From Streptomyces sp. NBC_01549 (GTDB lineage: Bacteria; Actinomycetota; Actinomycetes; Streptomycetales; Streptomycetaceae), in contig NZ_JAPEPW010000002.1 in NCBI RefSeq assembly GCF_026339955.1, positions 682,001 to 746,000 of the forward strand: a stretch of 64,000 nucleotides of DNA, read 5' to 3'. Shown here piece by piece: positions 8,912 to 16,560 of this stretch. The translations under genes were made by a program, and so were the position numbers. Below the pieces are notes generated by a model. It searched no databases. It was not told the DNA's origin and saw only the letters and a list, made by a program, of their open reading frames with translations. How positions within the stretch are numbered: the first letter of the stretch is position 1; every line of letters begins with the position of its first letter.

Positions 8912-10225
8912 TCAGGCCGTGAAGAAGCGCGAACGCTGGGACTCGATCTTCTTCAGCGTTCCCGAGCCGTCGTCGGGGTGGCTGAGCCACTCGGTCAGGC
9001 CGGGAAGTACGACGGTGGAGATGAAGCCGGGGTCGCTGTCGCGGTCCGCGAACTGGCTGATGTGCTTGGCGGAGGCGATGAGGTCGGCGGACTTCTTCTG
9101 GAGCGCGTTGTACGAGCCGGTACTCGCCTTCTCGTTGACGGCGAGGTTGCTCGGGTCGACCCCCATGTACAGCTCCTCGGCGTGGGCGCCACCGAGGAAC
9201 TCCAGGAACTTCTTGGCACCCGACTCGTTCTTGGGCCGGCGGCTGAGCATGAAGCCGTCGGTGGGTGCCTCGACGGCGTCCTGACCCTGAGTGGCGTCGA
9301 TCTCGGGGAAGGGGAAGAAGTCGATGTCGGCGCGTATCTTCTCGTCGGTGATCTGCTGTCCGAGGAAGAGGCCGATGACGGCCATCCCGGACTTCTTGTC
9401 GAGCAGCGACTGGGCGGCGTCCTGCCAGGAACGGCCGGCGGCGCCCTGCTGGTAGTAGGGGGCGAGTTCGCGCCAGTGGTCGAGGATGGCGAGGGCACGC
9501 TTGTCGGTCCAGGAGACCTTGCCGCGCATCAGCGACATGTGGAAGTCGTAGCCGTTGGTCCGCAGGTTGAGGTAGTCGAAGGCGCCGAGGATGCTCCAGG
9601 CGTCGCCGCCGCCGTAGCCGGAGGCGATCGGCGAGAGCCCGTCCTTCTTCATCTGCTTCGTGAGCGCGATGAACTCGCTCCACTTCTGCGGGACTTGGTA
9701 GCCGCGCTCCTTGAAGAGGCTCTTGCGGTAGAAGACGGCCCACGGGTAGTTGTACAGCGGCACGAAGTAGTACTTGCCGTCCTCGCCGCGGGCGAGCTGC
9801 TTGGTGGCGTCGCTGAAGTCGGCGCCTATCTTGTCCCACACGTCGTCGAGGGGGCTGCAGAGCTTCTTCTTGGCGAAGTAGTCCATGCGGTAGCCGGCGA
9901 ACCAGGTGAAGACGTCGTCGGGGGTGCCCTGCAGGTAGGTGGAGATGCTCTTCTGGAAGGTGTCGTGGTCGACGGTGTTCGTCTTCACCTTCAGCCCGCT
10001 GTCCTTGACGAACGCCGCCGTGACGGCGGCGTAGGCCTTCTTGGGCGTGGCGTCGCCGCCGTTGGATCCGAGGGTGACCGTCTTCGGGTCGGCCCCCGCT
10101 CCCCCGCCGCAAGCGGTCAGGACGGGCGCGGCCAGTGCGGCGGCGCCGAGTCCGAACAGTCCGCCGACGACTTTGCGGCGGCCCGGGTCACGCGCAGCCA
10201 GGGGATTGCGGCTCTGCTGCGTCAT
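8912..10225 (-). CDS. Extracellular sugar-binding lipoprotein of ABC importer
   Basis: Product of 437 aa. The N-terminus (RRKVVGGLFGLGAAALAAPVLTACGGG) combines an RR motif with a lipobox LTAC, so it is a membrane-anchored solute-binding lipoprotein, possibly Tat-exported. The rest is a family 1 (CUT1) binding protein: TVTLGSNGG, DVFTWFAGYRMDYF, YYFVPLYNYPWAVFYRKSLF and WSEFIALTKQMK are recognisable. It is the first gene of a six-gene minus-strand operon with two permeases, GH27, GH95 and the SGNH esterase. The ligand is therefore probably an oligosaccharide released by those enzymes. The upstream gap is filled by an 18-bp tandem repeat. Confidence 0.92.
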   Translation of the reverse strand: MTQQSRNPLAARDPGRRKVVGGLFGLGAAALAAPVLTACGGGAGADPKTVTLGSNGGDATPKKAYAAVTAAFVKDSGLKVKTNTVDHDTFQKSISTYLQGTPDDVFTWFAGYRMDYFAKKKLCSPLDDVWDKIGADFSDATKQLARGEDGKYYFVPLYNYPWAVFYRKSLFKERGYQVPQKWSEFIALTKQMKKDGLSPIASGYGGGDAWSILGAFDYLNLRTNGYDFHMSLMRGKVSWTDKRALAILDHWRELAPYYQQGAAGRSWQDAAQSLLDKKSGMAVIGLFLGQQITDEKIRADIDFFPFPEIDATQGQDAVEAPTDGFMLSRRPKNESGAKKFLEFLGGAHAEELYMGVDPSNLAVNEKASTGSYNALQKKSADLIASAKHISQFADRDSDPGFISTVVLPGLTEWLSHPDDGSGTLKKIESQRSRFFTA

Positions 10226-10251
10226 CGTTGCTCCTCATGCATGTCAGTACG

Positions 10252-10441
10252 TGTCTGATCGGCAGTGCGGGTCTGATGGGTGGTGCAGGTCTGATCGGCA
10301 GTGCGGTCCTGATGGGCGGTGCGGTTCTGATGAGCGGTGTGGTGCCTCTGATGGGGTGCGGTTCTAATGAGCCGTGTGGCTCTGATGGGCGGTGTGGCTC
10401 TGATGGGCGGTGCGGGTCCGACGGGTGGTGCGGGTCCGATC
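10252..10441. repeat. Degenerate 18-bp tandem repeat (about 10.5 copies)
   Basis: Units resemble GGTCTGATGGGCGGTGCG and repeat with an 18-bp period, with one unit one base longer. The array fills nearly all of the gap between the stop of the ROK regulator and the start of the binding-protein gene, where the operon promoter would be expected. No gene is visible in it; open frames through it are repeat artefacts. Confidence 0.85.
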
Positions 10442-10442
10442 T

Positions 10443-11621
10443 TCAGCGCGCGTCCGAGGTGGTGAAAGACTGGATCGCGGTGGCCGCCGCCCCGCGCGCC
10501 CACTCCTCGAAGGGCAGCGGGCGGGTCTGTAGGTCGCAGTGCGCGGCCGAGCCGAAGGCGGCCGCGGCGAACGCGTCACGGATCTGCTCGGCGAACAGGT
10601 CGTAGGCGGCCAGGCCCTCGCCGGAGATGATCACGCGCTCGGGGCCGAGGAGGTTGGCCACGGTCGCGATGCCCCGACCGATCGCCGCTCCCGCCCGCGC
10701 GTACACCTCCCGGGCGCCGGGGTCGCCGTCATGCGCGAGGGCCAGGGCCGCGGTGGCGTCGGCGACGCTCGCGCCGGTGACCTCCCGGACCCGGGCGACG
10801 ATCGCGGGGTCCGAGGCGATCGCCTCGACGCAGCCGCGGTTGCCGCAGTGGCAGCGGGGACCGGCCGGGTCGATCGCCACGTGCCCGATCTCACCGGCCA
10901 CGCCGTGCGCTCCCGCGACCACCTGTCCGTGCACCACCAGGCCGCAGCCGATGCCCGCGCCGACGGTCACCACCGCGAAGTCGGACAGCCCCACGCCGGC
11001 CCCGAACCACTGCTCGGCCACCGTCAGCGCCCGTACGTCGTTGTCGAGGGTGACCGGCAGACCGGTGGTGGTGGCGGCCAGTTCCGCGAAGGGAACGTCG
11101 CGCCACTCCAGGAACGGCGAGTAGCGCACCACCCCGGCCGCCCGGTCCACATCACCGGAGACGGCGATGCCGAGCCCCCGGACCTGCACCCCGAAGCCGT
11201 CCGCCTCGGTCAGCAGTTCCTGTACGACCTCCGCGGTGGAGGTCAGTACCGCCTTGGGCTCGTGGGAGGTGAGCGGAACGCGCCGGGCGACCCGGATGCG
11301 GCAGCACAGGTCGGTGAGTACGGCGATGAGCTCGTCGCCCGTCACCTTGATCCCCAGGAACAGGGCCCGCCCGCCGTCGACCCGCACCGGGTTGGCGGGC
11401 CGCCCGAGGACGGGCTGCCGTGCGTCGTCGGCGATGTCCTCCACGAGGTAGCCGGCCTCGATCAGCGGCCGGACCGCCTTGGTGACCGCCGCCGCCGACA
11501 GCTGGGTCCGCCCCGCTATCTCCGACCGCGTGAGCGGGCCGTGGGACAGCACGGTGGTGAAGATCTGGGAAGCGGCCGGCGTGTGGGCCGGGAACGCCTC
11601 GGTGAGGGAGGTCGAACGCAT
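10443..11621 (-). CDS. ROK-family transcriptional regulator
   Basis: Product of 392 aa. A winged HTH covers residues 18-60 (GPLTRSEIAGRTQLSAAAVTKAVRPLIEAGYL). A ROK domain follows, with the zinc-binding signature CHCGNRGCVE near residue 258 and the GAGIGCGLVV and LDNDVRALT segments. ROK repressors of this architecture (NagC/XylR-like) respond to sugars. It is divergent from the GH36 gene and upstream of the transporter-glycosidase operon on the same strand, so it is the likely local regulator of both. Confidence 0.92.
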   Translation of the reverse strand: MRSTSLTEAFPAHTPAASQIFTTVLSHGPLTRSEIAGRTQLSAAAVTKAVRPLIEAGYLVEDIADDARQPVLGRPANPVRVDGGRALFLGIKVTGDELIAVLTDLCCRIRVARRVPLTSHEPKAVLTSTAEVVQELLTEADGFGVQVRGLGIAVSGDVDRAAGVVRYSPFLEWRDVPFAELAATTTGLPVTLDNDVRALTVAEQWFGAGVGLSDFAVVTVGAGIGCGLVVHGQVVAGAHGVAGEIGHVAIDPAGPRCHCGNRGCVEAIASDPAIVARVREVTGASVADATAALALAHDGDPGAREVYARAGAAIGRGIATVANLLGPERVIISGEGLAAYDLFAEQIRDAFAAAAFGSAAHCDLQTRPLPFEEWARGAAATAIQSFTTSDAR

Positions 11622-11804
11622 GGCCGGAACCTAAGGCCCTTATTTTCTGCTGTCAATGAAAGAAACAGGATTCTCTTGAGGATGTCCCAGGAGGTACCTG
11701 TGACCTAGGAAATCCAGTATGCGGGCAGGCATTGACACGTGATCCAAGGTCAGGGTTGGCTTTTCCTTGTCTCGTACGTGAGCACCACCCGAACGCGAGG
11801 ATTC
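11622..11804. promoter_or_regulatory. Divergent regulatory region between ROK regulator and GH36 gene
   Basis: A 183-bp region that is more AT-rich than its surroundings, with CCCTTATTTTCTGCTGTCA and ATGAAAGAAA segments near 11637-11667 that are typical of ROK operators. A TTGACA hexamer at 11732-11737 could be the -35 box of the GH36 promoter; the matching -10 is weak. Exact operators cannot be fixed by eye. Confidence 0.4.
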
Positions 11805-13913
11805 ATGTCTCCGATCTCCTTCGCCCCGGACACCGGGGTCTGGCTGCTGTCCACACCGCGCACCTCGTACGCGCTGCGGATCGACGAGACCGGAGTGCCC
11901 TGCCATGTCGCGTGGGGCCCACGACTGACGTCCGCGGAGGCCGGGGAACTCGCCGTCCCGCCCGCGCCCGAGGCCAGCAGCTTCGAGGGCAGGCCGCCCG
12001 TCGGGGAGGAGCTCCCCGTCGACGGCGGTACGCGCTACGGGCCGGCGTCCCTGCAGGTCCGGTTCGCCGACGGCTCCCGCGCCTTCGAGTGGCAGCCGAC
12101 CGGCCACCACGTCGAGGCGGGCGAGCTGACGCTGTCCTTCCGCGACCGCCGCTACCCCTTGGAGGTGGCGCTCCACTACCGGGTGCACGAGGACACGGAC
12201 GTCATCGAGCGCTGGACCGTCGTCCGCAACGCGGGCGAGGAACCGGTCACCTTGCTGCGCGCCGACTCGGCCGCCTGGACCCTGCCGGCGCTGCGGGACT
12301 ACCGGCTCAGCCATGTCACGGGCCAGTGGTCCGCCGAGAGCCAGCTGCGTCGCGACCCGTTGCCGTACGGCGAAACCGTGCTGACAAGCCGGCGCGGGAT
12401 CACCAGCCACCACGCGAACCCGTGGCTGATGCTCGACGCGGGTGAGGCGACGGAGGACCACGGCCGGGTGTGGAGCGCGGCCCTCGCGTGGAGCGGGAGC
12501 TGGCGTGTCACCGTGCAGCGCACCCCCGACGGACGGGCCGGATTCACCGGCGGCCCCGGACAGGACGGTACGACCGTGCCGCTCGCGCCGGGCGAGGAGT
12601 TCGCCACTCCCCCGTTCGTGGGCCTGTGCACCGACGGCGGCTTCGGCGCGGCCAGTCGCGCCTGGCACGCGTACGTCCTGGCCCATGTCCTGCCCCATCC
12701 CGACGAGTTCGCCCCGGTGCTCTACAACTCCTGGGAGGCGACCGGGTTCGATGTCGACGAGGTCGGGCAGAAGGCGCTCGCCGAGCGCGCGGCGGCGCTC
12801 GGGGTGGAGCTCTACGTCGTCGACGACGGCTGGTTCGGGGCGCGCCGCAGCGACCGGGCGGGCCTCGGCGACTGGACCCCGGCGCCCGACCGCTTCCCCG
12901 AAGGGCTCGCCCCGCTGGTCCGCGCGGTGCACGGGCTCGGGATGCGCTTCGGACTCTGGGTGGAGCCCGAGATGGTGAACCCCGACAGCGACCTGTACCG
13001 CGAGCACCCCGACTGGGTGCTGCACTTCCCCGGCCGCCCCCGCTCCGAGCTGCGCAACCAGCTGGTCCTCAACTTCGCCCGCCGTGAGGTCGCGGACTGG
13101 GCCTACGGCTGGCTGACCCGGCTGGTCGGCGAGCACCGCATCGACTTCCTCAAATGGGACATGAACCGCGCGTTCAGCGAGGCCGGCTGGCCCGACCGGG
13201 AGGACGGCGCCGACCGCCTCGGCCCCGAGTACGTACGCAATCTCTACGACGTCCTCGACCGTCTGCGCGCGGACCATCCGGAGCTGCGGATCGAGACGTG
13301 CAGCGGTGGCGGCGGCCGGGTCGACCTGGGCATTCTCTCCCGTACGGACCAGGCGTGGGCGTCGGACAACACCGACGCCGCCGACCGGATGGGGATCCAG
13401 CAGGGCTACGGCCAGATCTACCCCGCCCGCACGATGGGCGCCTGGGTGACCGACGTACCCAACCAGCTCACCGGCCGTACGGTCCCGCTGCGCTTCCGCT
13501 TCCACGTCGCGATGGCCGGGGCACTCGGCATCGGGGGTGATCTCGCCCGCTGGTCCGAGGAGGAACTGCGGGAGGGCGCCGACCTGGTCACCGCGTACAA
13601 GAAGGTCCGCCATCTCGTCCAGCACGGCAGACTGGACCGGCTGTCGCCGCCTGCCGAGGACTCGGTCTGCGTGGTGCAGTACACGGCCCCGGACGCCTCG
13701 GAGGCCCTGCTGCTCGCCTACCGGCGCGTCTCCCGGCACGGCGCACCGAGGCTGCCGGTCCGGCCGCGCGGTCTGACCCCCGGGGGCCGCTACCGCGACG
13801 CCCGCACCGGCGCCGTGCACCACTCCACGGTGCTCGGCGAGTACGGCCTCGACCTCGATCTGCCGGCGGGTGACTGGTCCAGCACGGCGGTGCACCTCGT
13901 CCGGGAGGACTGA
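11805..13913 (+). CDS. GH36 alpha-galactosidase, cytosolic
   Basis: Product of 702 aa from ATG 11805 (MSPISFAPDTG), chosen because GCGAGG precedes it and the upstream in-frame codons lie in promoter-like DNA. There is no signal peptide. The GH36 nucleophile is in KWDMNRAF near residue 450 and the acid/base Asp in WASDNTDAADR near 519, with the conserved CSGGGGRVD between them. The N-terminal beta-supersandwich and C-terminal beta domain match a full-length bacterial alpha-galactosidase. It is divergent from the ROK regulator. It likely hydrolyses alpha-galactosides imported by the neighbouring CUT1 transporter. Confidence 0.93.
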   Translation: MSPISFAPDTGVWLLSTPRTSYALRIDETGVPCHVAWGPRLTSAEAGELAVPPAPEASSFEGRPPVGEELPVDGGTRYGPASLQVRFADGSRAFEWQPTGHHVEAGELTLSFRDRRYPLEVALHYRVHEDTDVIERWTVVRNAGEEPVTLLRADSAAWTLPALRDYRLSHVTGQWSAESQLRRDPLPYGETVLTSRRGITSHHANPWLMLDAGEATEDHGRVWSAALAWSGSWRVTVQRTPDGRAGFTGGPGQDGTTVPLAPGEEFATPPFVGLCTDGGFGAASRAWHAYVLAHVLPHPDEFAPVLYNSWEATGFDVDEVGQKALAERAAALGVELYVVDDGWFGARRSDRAGLGDWTPAPDRFPEGLAPLVRAVHGLGMRFGLWVEPEMVNPDSDLYREHPDWVLHFPGRPRSELRNQLVLNFARREVADWAYGWLTRLVGEHRIDFLKWDMNRAFSEAGWPDREDGADRLGPEYVRNLYDVLDRLRADHPELRIETCSGGGGRVDLGILSRTDQAWASDNTDAADRMGIQQGYGQIYPARTMGAWVTDVPNQLTGRTVPLRFRFHVAMAGALGIGGDLARWSEEELREGADLVTAYKKVRHLVQHGRLDRLSPPAEDSVCVVQYTAPDASEALLLAYRRVSRHGAPRLPVRPRGLTPGGRYRDARTGAVHHSTVLGEYGLDLDLPAGDWSSTAVHLVRED

Positions 13914-13933
13914 CACTCCGTCAAATGGACAGT

Positions 13934-13968
13934 GGGCGCCCGACGTCGTTCTCGCTCGTCGGGCGCCC
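13934..13968. terminator. Bidirectional terminator hairpin
   Basis: A perfect 12-bp stem (GGGCGCCCGACG paired with CGTCGGGCGCCC) with an 11-nt loop sits between the convergent GH36 gene and the lipoprotein gene, and can serve both. Confidence 0.85.
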
Positions 13969-13971
13969 CGG

Positions 13972-14598
13972 TCAGTACCGCTGGGCCTTCGCCAGAACCG
14001 GGGTCAGCTGGGGTTGGGTGGGCTGTCTGCTGATGGCGACGGGCTGGGCGCGCTGCCCCGGCTTGAGGTTCTCCGCCCCCACGTACCTGGTCTCCACGAC
14101 CTTGCCGTCGGCGTTCTTGAAGTCGATCTGGACGGCGTACGAGGCCGTGCGGTCCGTGTTGTTCGTGATGTTGACGAGCACGGCGAGCAGGCCACCCGTC
14201 TTCGCCCTGGGCATGCCGGTCATGGCGACGTCGGACCGCGCGTTCCCGGAGCCCTGTACCTTCTTCAGCTCCGCCTGTGCCTGCGCGCTCGCGCGAGCCG
14301 TGTCGGCCGAGACGGACGCCTCGAACTCCGAGGCCGCGGCGGACAGCGAGGAGGCCGCCGCCGAGGCCGAGGCCCGGGCGGAGCCGATGATCGAGGAGGC
14401 GGCCGAGGCCAGGGCGGACGGCGGTGTGCCACTGAACGACGAGGTGTCCGGCGGGGTGGCGCGTGGGGTGACGGAGGCGGCGCCGCTGTTCGTGCTGCAG
14501 GAGACGAGCGCGCCGGCGCAGGCCAGGGTGGCCAGGAGGGCAGCCGTCGCGCGGCTGCGGCCGGCCCGTGCCGGGCCGCCGTGGGTGCGTCTGCTCAT
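13972..14598 (-). CDS. Putative lipoprotein with FxLYD-like C-terminal domain
   Basis: Product of 208 aa from ATG 14598 (MSRRTHGGPARAG), chosen because a lipoprotein signal follows directly: hydrophobic LLATLACAGALVSC with lipobox LVSC. The middle is low-complexity and rich in Ala and Ser (SALASAASSIIGSARASASAAASSLSAAASEF). The C-terminal about 85 residues (LLAVLVNITNNTDRTASYAVQIDF...) look like an FxLYD/DUF-type Ig-like fold that often occurs in actinobacterial surface lipoproteins. The function is unknown. It converges with the GH36 gene. Confidence 0.75.
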   Translation of the reverse strand: MSRRTHGGPARAGRSRATAALLATLACAGALVSCSTNSGAASVTPRATPPDTSSFSGTPPSALASAASSIIGSARASASAAASSLSAAASEFEASVSADTARASAQAQAELKKVQGSGNARSDVAMTGMPRAKTGGLLAVLVNITNNTDRTASYAVQIDFKNADGKVVETRYVGAENLKPGQRAQPVAISRQPTQPQLTPVLAKAQRY

Positions 14599-14846
14599 GG
14601 AGCTCGTCCTCTTCCTGCCGGTCCGAAGACCCGGTCTGCGGGCCCCTCTCATGCTCCGTGCCGGGCTCCGCGTCCGCGATCGGTGCTGACCCGTTGGGGT
14701 TGCGCGGGCCATGGGAAATCCCGGTCCCGGAGCTCGCGGCGGCGGGTGCTCGCTTGTGTCGACGACACGCCGTGGCCCAGCGACTGCACGCCGAAGGTGG
14801 TCGGCGTGGTCTTCGCGGCACGCACCAAGCCCCGCTCACCGGTCTT

Positions 14847-14896
14847 TATGAGTGACCGCCGCTTCTCTCCGGCTTGATCCGCCGGACAGGCCCTGG
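14847..14896. mobile_element. One end of a MITE-like element (partial copy)
   Basis: These 50 bases match one half of the complete element at 19762-19870, including the terminal TGATCCGCCGGACAGGCCC and the adjacent ATGAG...GACCG(C/T)CGCTTC segment. The other terminal repeat is not found upstream. It sits in a 389-bp stretch (14599-14987) with no gene between the lipoprotein and DeoR genes; GGCACGC and AAGCCCCG nearby may be further scrambled remnants. Confidence 0.6.
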
Positions 14897-14987
14897 CCGT
14901 CTCCGGCCCCGCCGGGTCGTAGGCTCCTCACTCCCGCTCACGGCCCGGGGGGATCGTGTCGGCCCGGGCGGGCTCGTGCCGGTTGCG

Positions 14988-15770
14988 TCAGGTCCCCGCG
15001 GGCGGGGCGATCTCGACACGCACTCCGCGGGCCTCGAGGGCACGGATCTGCGCACCGGGCGCCGACGTGTCCGTGACCAGGGTCCACTCCTCCCTGAGCG
15101 TCGCCCACGCGTGGAACGGCGCGCGCCCCAGCTTGGCGCCGTGGGCCAGCACGTAGACCCGGTCGGCGCGGCGTGACATCAGCTCCTTGAGGCGGGTCTG
15201 GCGCAGGTCCGCCTCGCAGATGCCCCGGTCGACCGTGACGCCGTCGGCGCCGAGGAAGACCCGGTCGAAGGACATACGCTCGAGCGCGGCCTCCGTGAGG
15301 GGGCCGACGAAGCCCTGGCTGAGCGGGCGAAGCGTGCCACCGAGGCACTCGACGTGCACGCCCTCCGCGTCCGCCAGGGCGTGCAGCGCGGTCAGGCCCG
15401 TCGTCACGATCGTCAACTCCTTCGCGCCGCGCAGCTCATGGGCCAGCGCACCGACCGTCGTACCGGCGTCGAGGAGCAGCGTCTCGCCCGGCTCGACCTG
15501 CCGCGCCGCCCACTGCGCGATGGCCCGCTTCTCCTCGTACGCCTCGCCCGTGCGCTGCCGCAGCGACGCCTCGGGGTGCGCGGACAGCGCCATCGCGCCG
15601 CCGTAGGTGCGCGCGAGGCGGCCCTCCGTGGTGAGACGGGCGAGGTCGCGGCGGATGGTCGAGGGGGTGACGTCGAAGAGCTGCGAGAGTTCCTCGACGC
15701 TGGCGAGGCCGGTGGTGGTGGCGAGGTGGACGATGCGGTCGCGTCGTGCCTGGGAGGTGGTCGGCGGCAT
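14988..15770 (-). CDS. DeoR/GlpR-family transcriptional regulator
   Basis: Product of 260 aa. The N-terminal DeoR HTH is visible (RRDRIVHLATTTGLASVEEL then VTPSTIRRDLARLTTEGRLARTYGGA). It is followed by the DeoR sensor domain, a ribose-5-phosphate-isomerase-like fold with LLDAGTTVGALAHEL, TIVTTGLTAL and FLGADGVTVDRGI. Such regulators usually answer to phosphorylated sugars. No obvious target operon is adjacent: downstream is the MITE fragment and upstream a small membrane protein. Confidence 0.92.
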   Translation of the reverse strand: MPPTTSQARRDRIVHLATTTGLASVEELSQLFDVTPSTIRRDLARLTTEGRLARTYGGAMALSAHPEASLRQRTGEAYEEKRAIAQWAARQVEPGETLLLDAGTTVGALAHELRGAKELTIVTTGLTALHALADAEGVHVECLGGTLRPLSQGFVGPLTEAALERMSFDRVFLGADGVTVDRGICEADLRQTRLKELMSRRADRVYVLAHGAKLGRAPFHAWATLREEWTLVTDTSAPGAQIRALEARGVRVEIAPPAGT

Positions 15771-15782
15771 CTACGGAGTCCT

Positions 15783-16133
15783 CTACGGTGCGGCGGTTCC
15801 AGTCCCCGGTCCTGATGGTGCAGATCGGCGGCATCGGCGGTCGAGCACCGCGTACACCCCGAGGAACAGGATCGCCGCGCTGCTCAGGACGAGGGCGGCG
15901 GTCAGCCAGGGGTTGGCGCGGAAGCGGGGCGGGACGCCGGTGTAGCGCAGGCGCCAGACCGCGACCACGACCGCCAGCAGGAAGATGCCACCCTTGGTAT
16001 CGGTGACGAGCGCTACGGGCGAGGCCCGCCCCGCCGCGCGCCCCGGCGGAGGCGGGCCCGTCGGTCGAGGCCGGGCAGGGGCGGGCGGTGTGCAGTGTCG
16101 GGGGGTGCTCGACCTTCTCGACAAAAGGAGCAC
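15783..16133 (-). CDS. Small hypothetical membrane protein, start uncertain
   Basis: From about residue 40 the frame has strong GC-rich third positions and encodes two membrane segments (GGIFLLAVVVAVWRL and WLTAALVLSSAAILFLGVYAVL). The first 40 residues are Pro/Arg-rich and overlap the promoter side of the divergent methyltransferase gene, so the true start is probably downstream or lost; no in-frame ATG or GTG occurs just before VTDTKGG. It may be a decayed gene. Its stop is 12 bp from the DeoR start on the same strand. Function unknown. Confidence 0.4.
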   Translation of the reverse strand: MLLLSRRSSTPRHCTPPAPARPRPTGPPPPGRAAGRASPVALVTDTKGGIFLLAVVVAVWRLRYTGVPPRFRANPWLTAALVLSSAAILFLGVYAVLDRRCRRSAPSGPGTGTAAP

Positions 16134-16138
16134 GCACG

Positions 16139-16552
16139 GTGGGATACATCAAGCCCGACGCGTGGGACGCACACTACGCGTCCGGTCAGACGTTCCAGCA
16201 CCTCGGCGACGCAGAGCGCCGACTGCTCGCCGAACACGCCCCGTCCCCCGCCGGCGGTCTCGCCCTGGACATCGGCTGCGGACTGGGCGAACTCGCCCGC
16301 CATCTCGCCGACAGCGGCTACGAGGTCAACGCCATCGACTATGCCCCACCGCCCCCGCCCGCGCCGACACCGGCGCCGCGGACGGTCACCTACCAACTGC
16401 ACGACATCGAGCGGGACGGCTTCGACGACCTGCCCCAGCCCGCCTACGACTTGATCACCTTCCGTCTCAGCTTCGCGTTCATCCACGACCGCAGCCGGGT
16501 GGTGCACCGCCTGCGTGAACGCCTGCGCCCCGGCGGCACTCGGAGGACGTAG
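16139..16552 (+). pseudogene. Class I SAM methyltransferase, N-terminal fragment
   Basis: The start is GTG 16139 (VGYIKPDAWDAHYASG) after an AAAAGGAG RBS. The SAM-binding motif I is LALDIGCGLGELARHLAD, with post-motif acidic segment VNAIDYAPP. The frame breaks after LRERLRPGG, where a short deletion and frameshift lead to a stop. The expected C-terminus (KRSVALDEDEIDLLCAGWAVADR) resumes in another frame from 16561 and runs on into the NUDIX part. The ancestor was probably one multidomain protein. The fragment lacks the last strands of the methyltransferase fold and is unlikely to be active. Confidence 0.7.
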
Positions 16553-16560
16553 GGAAGGAC

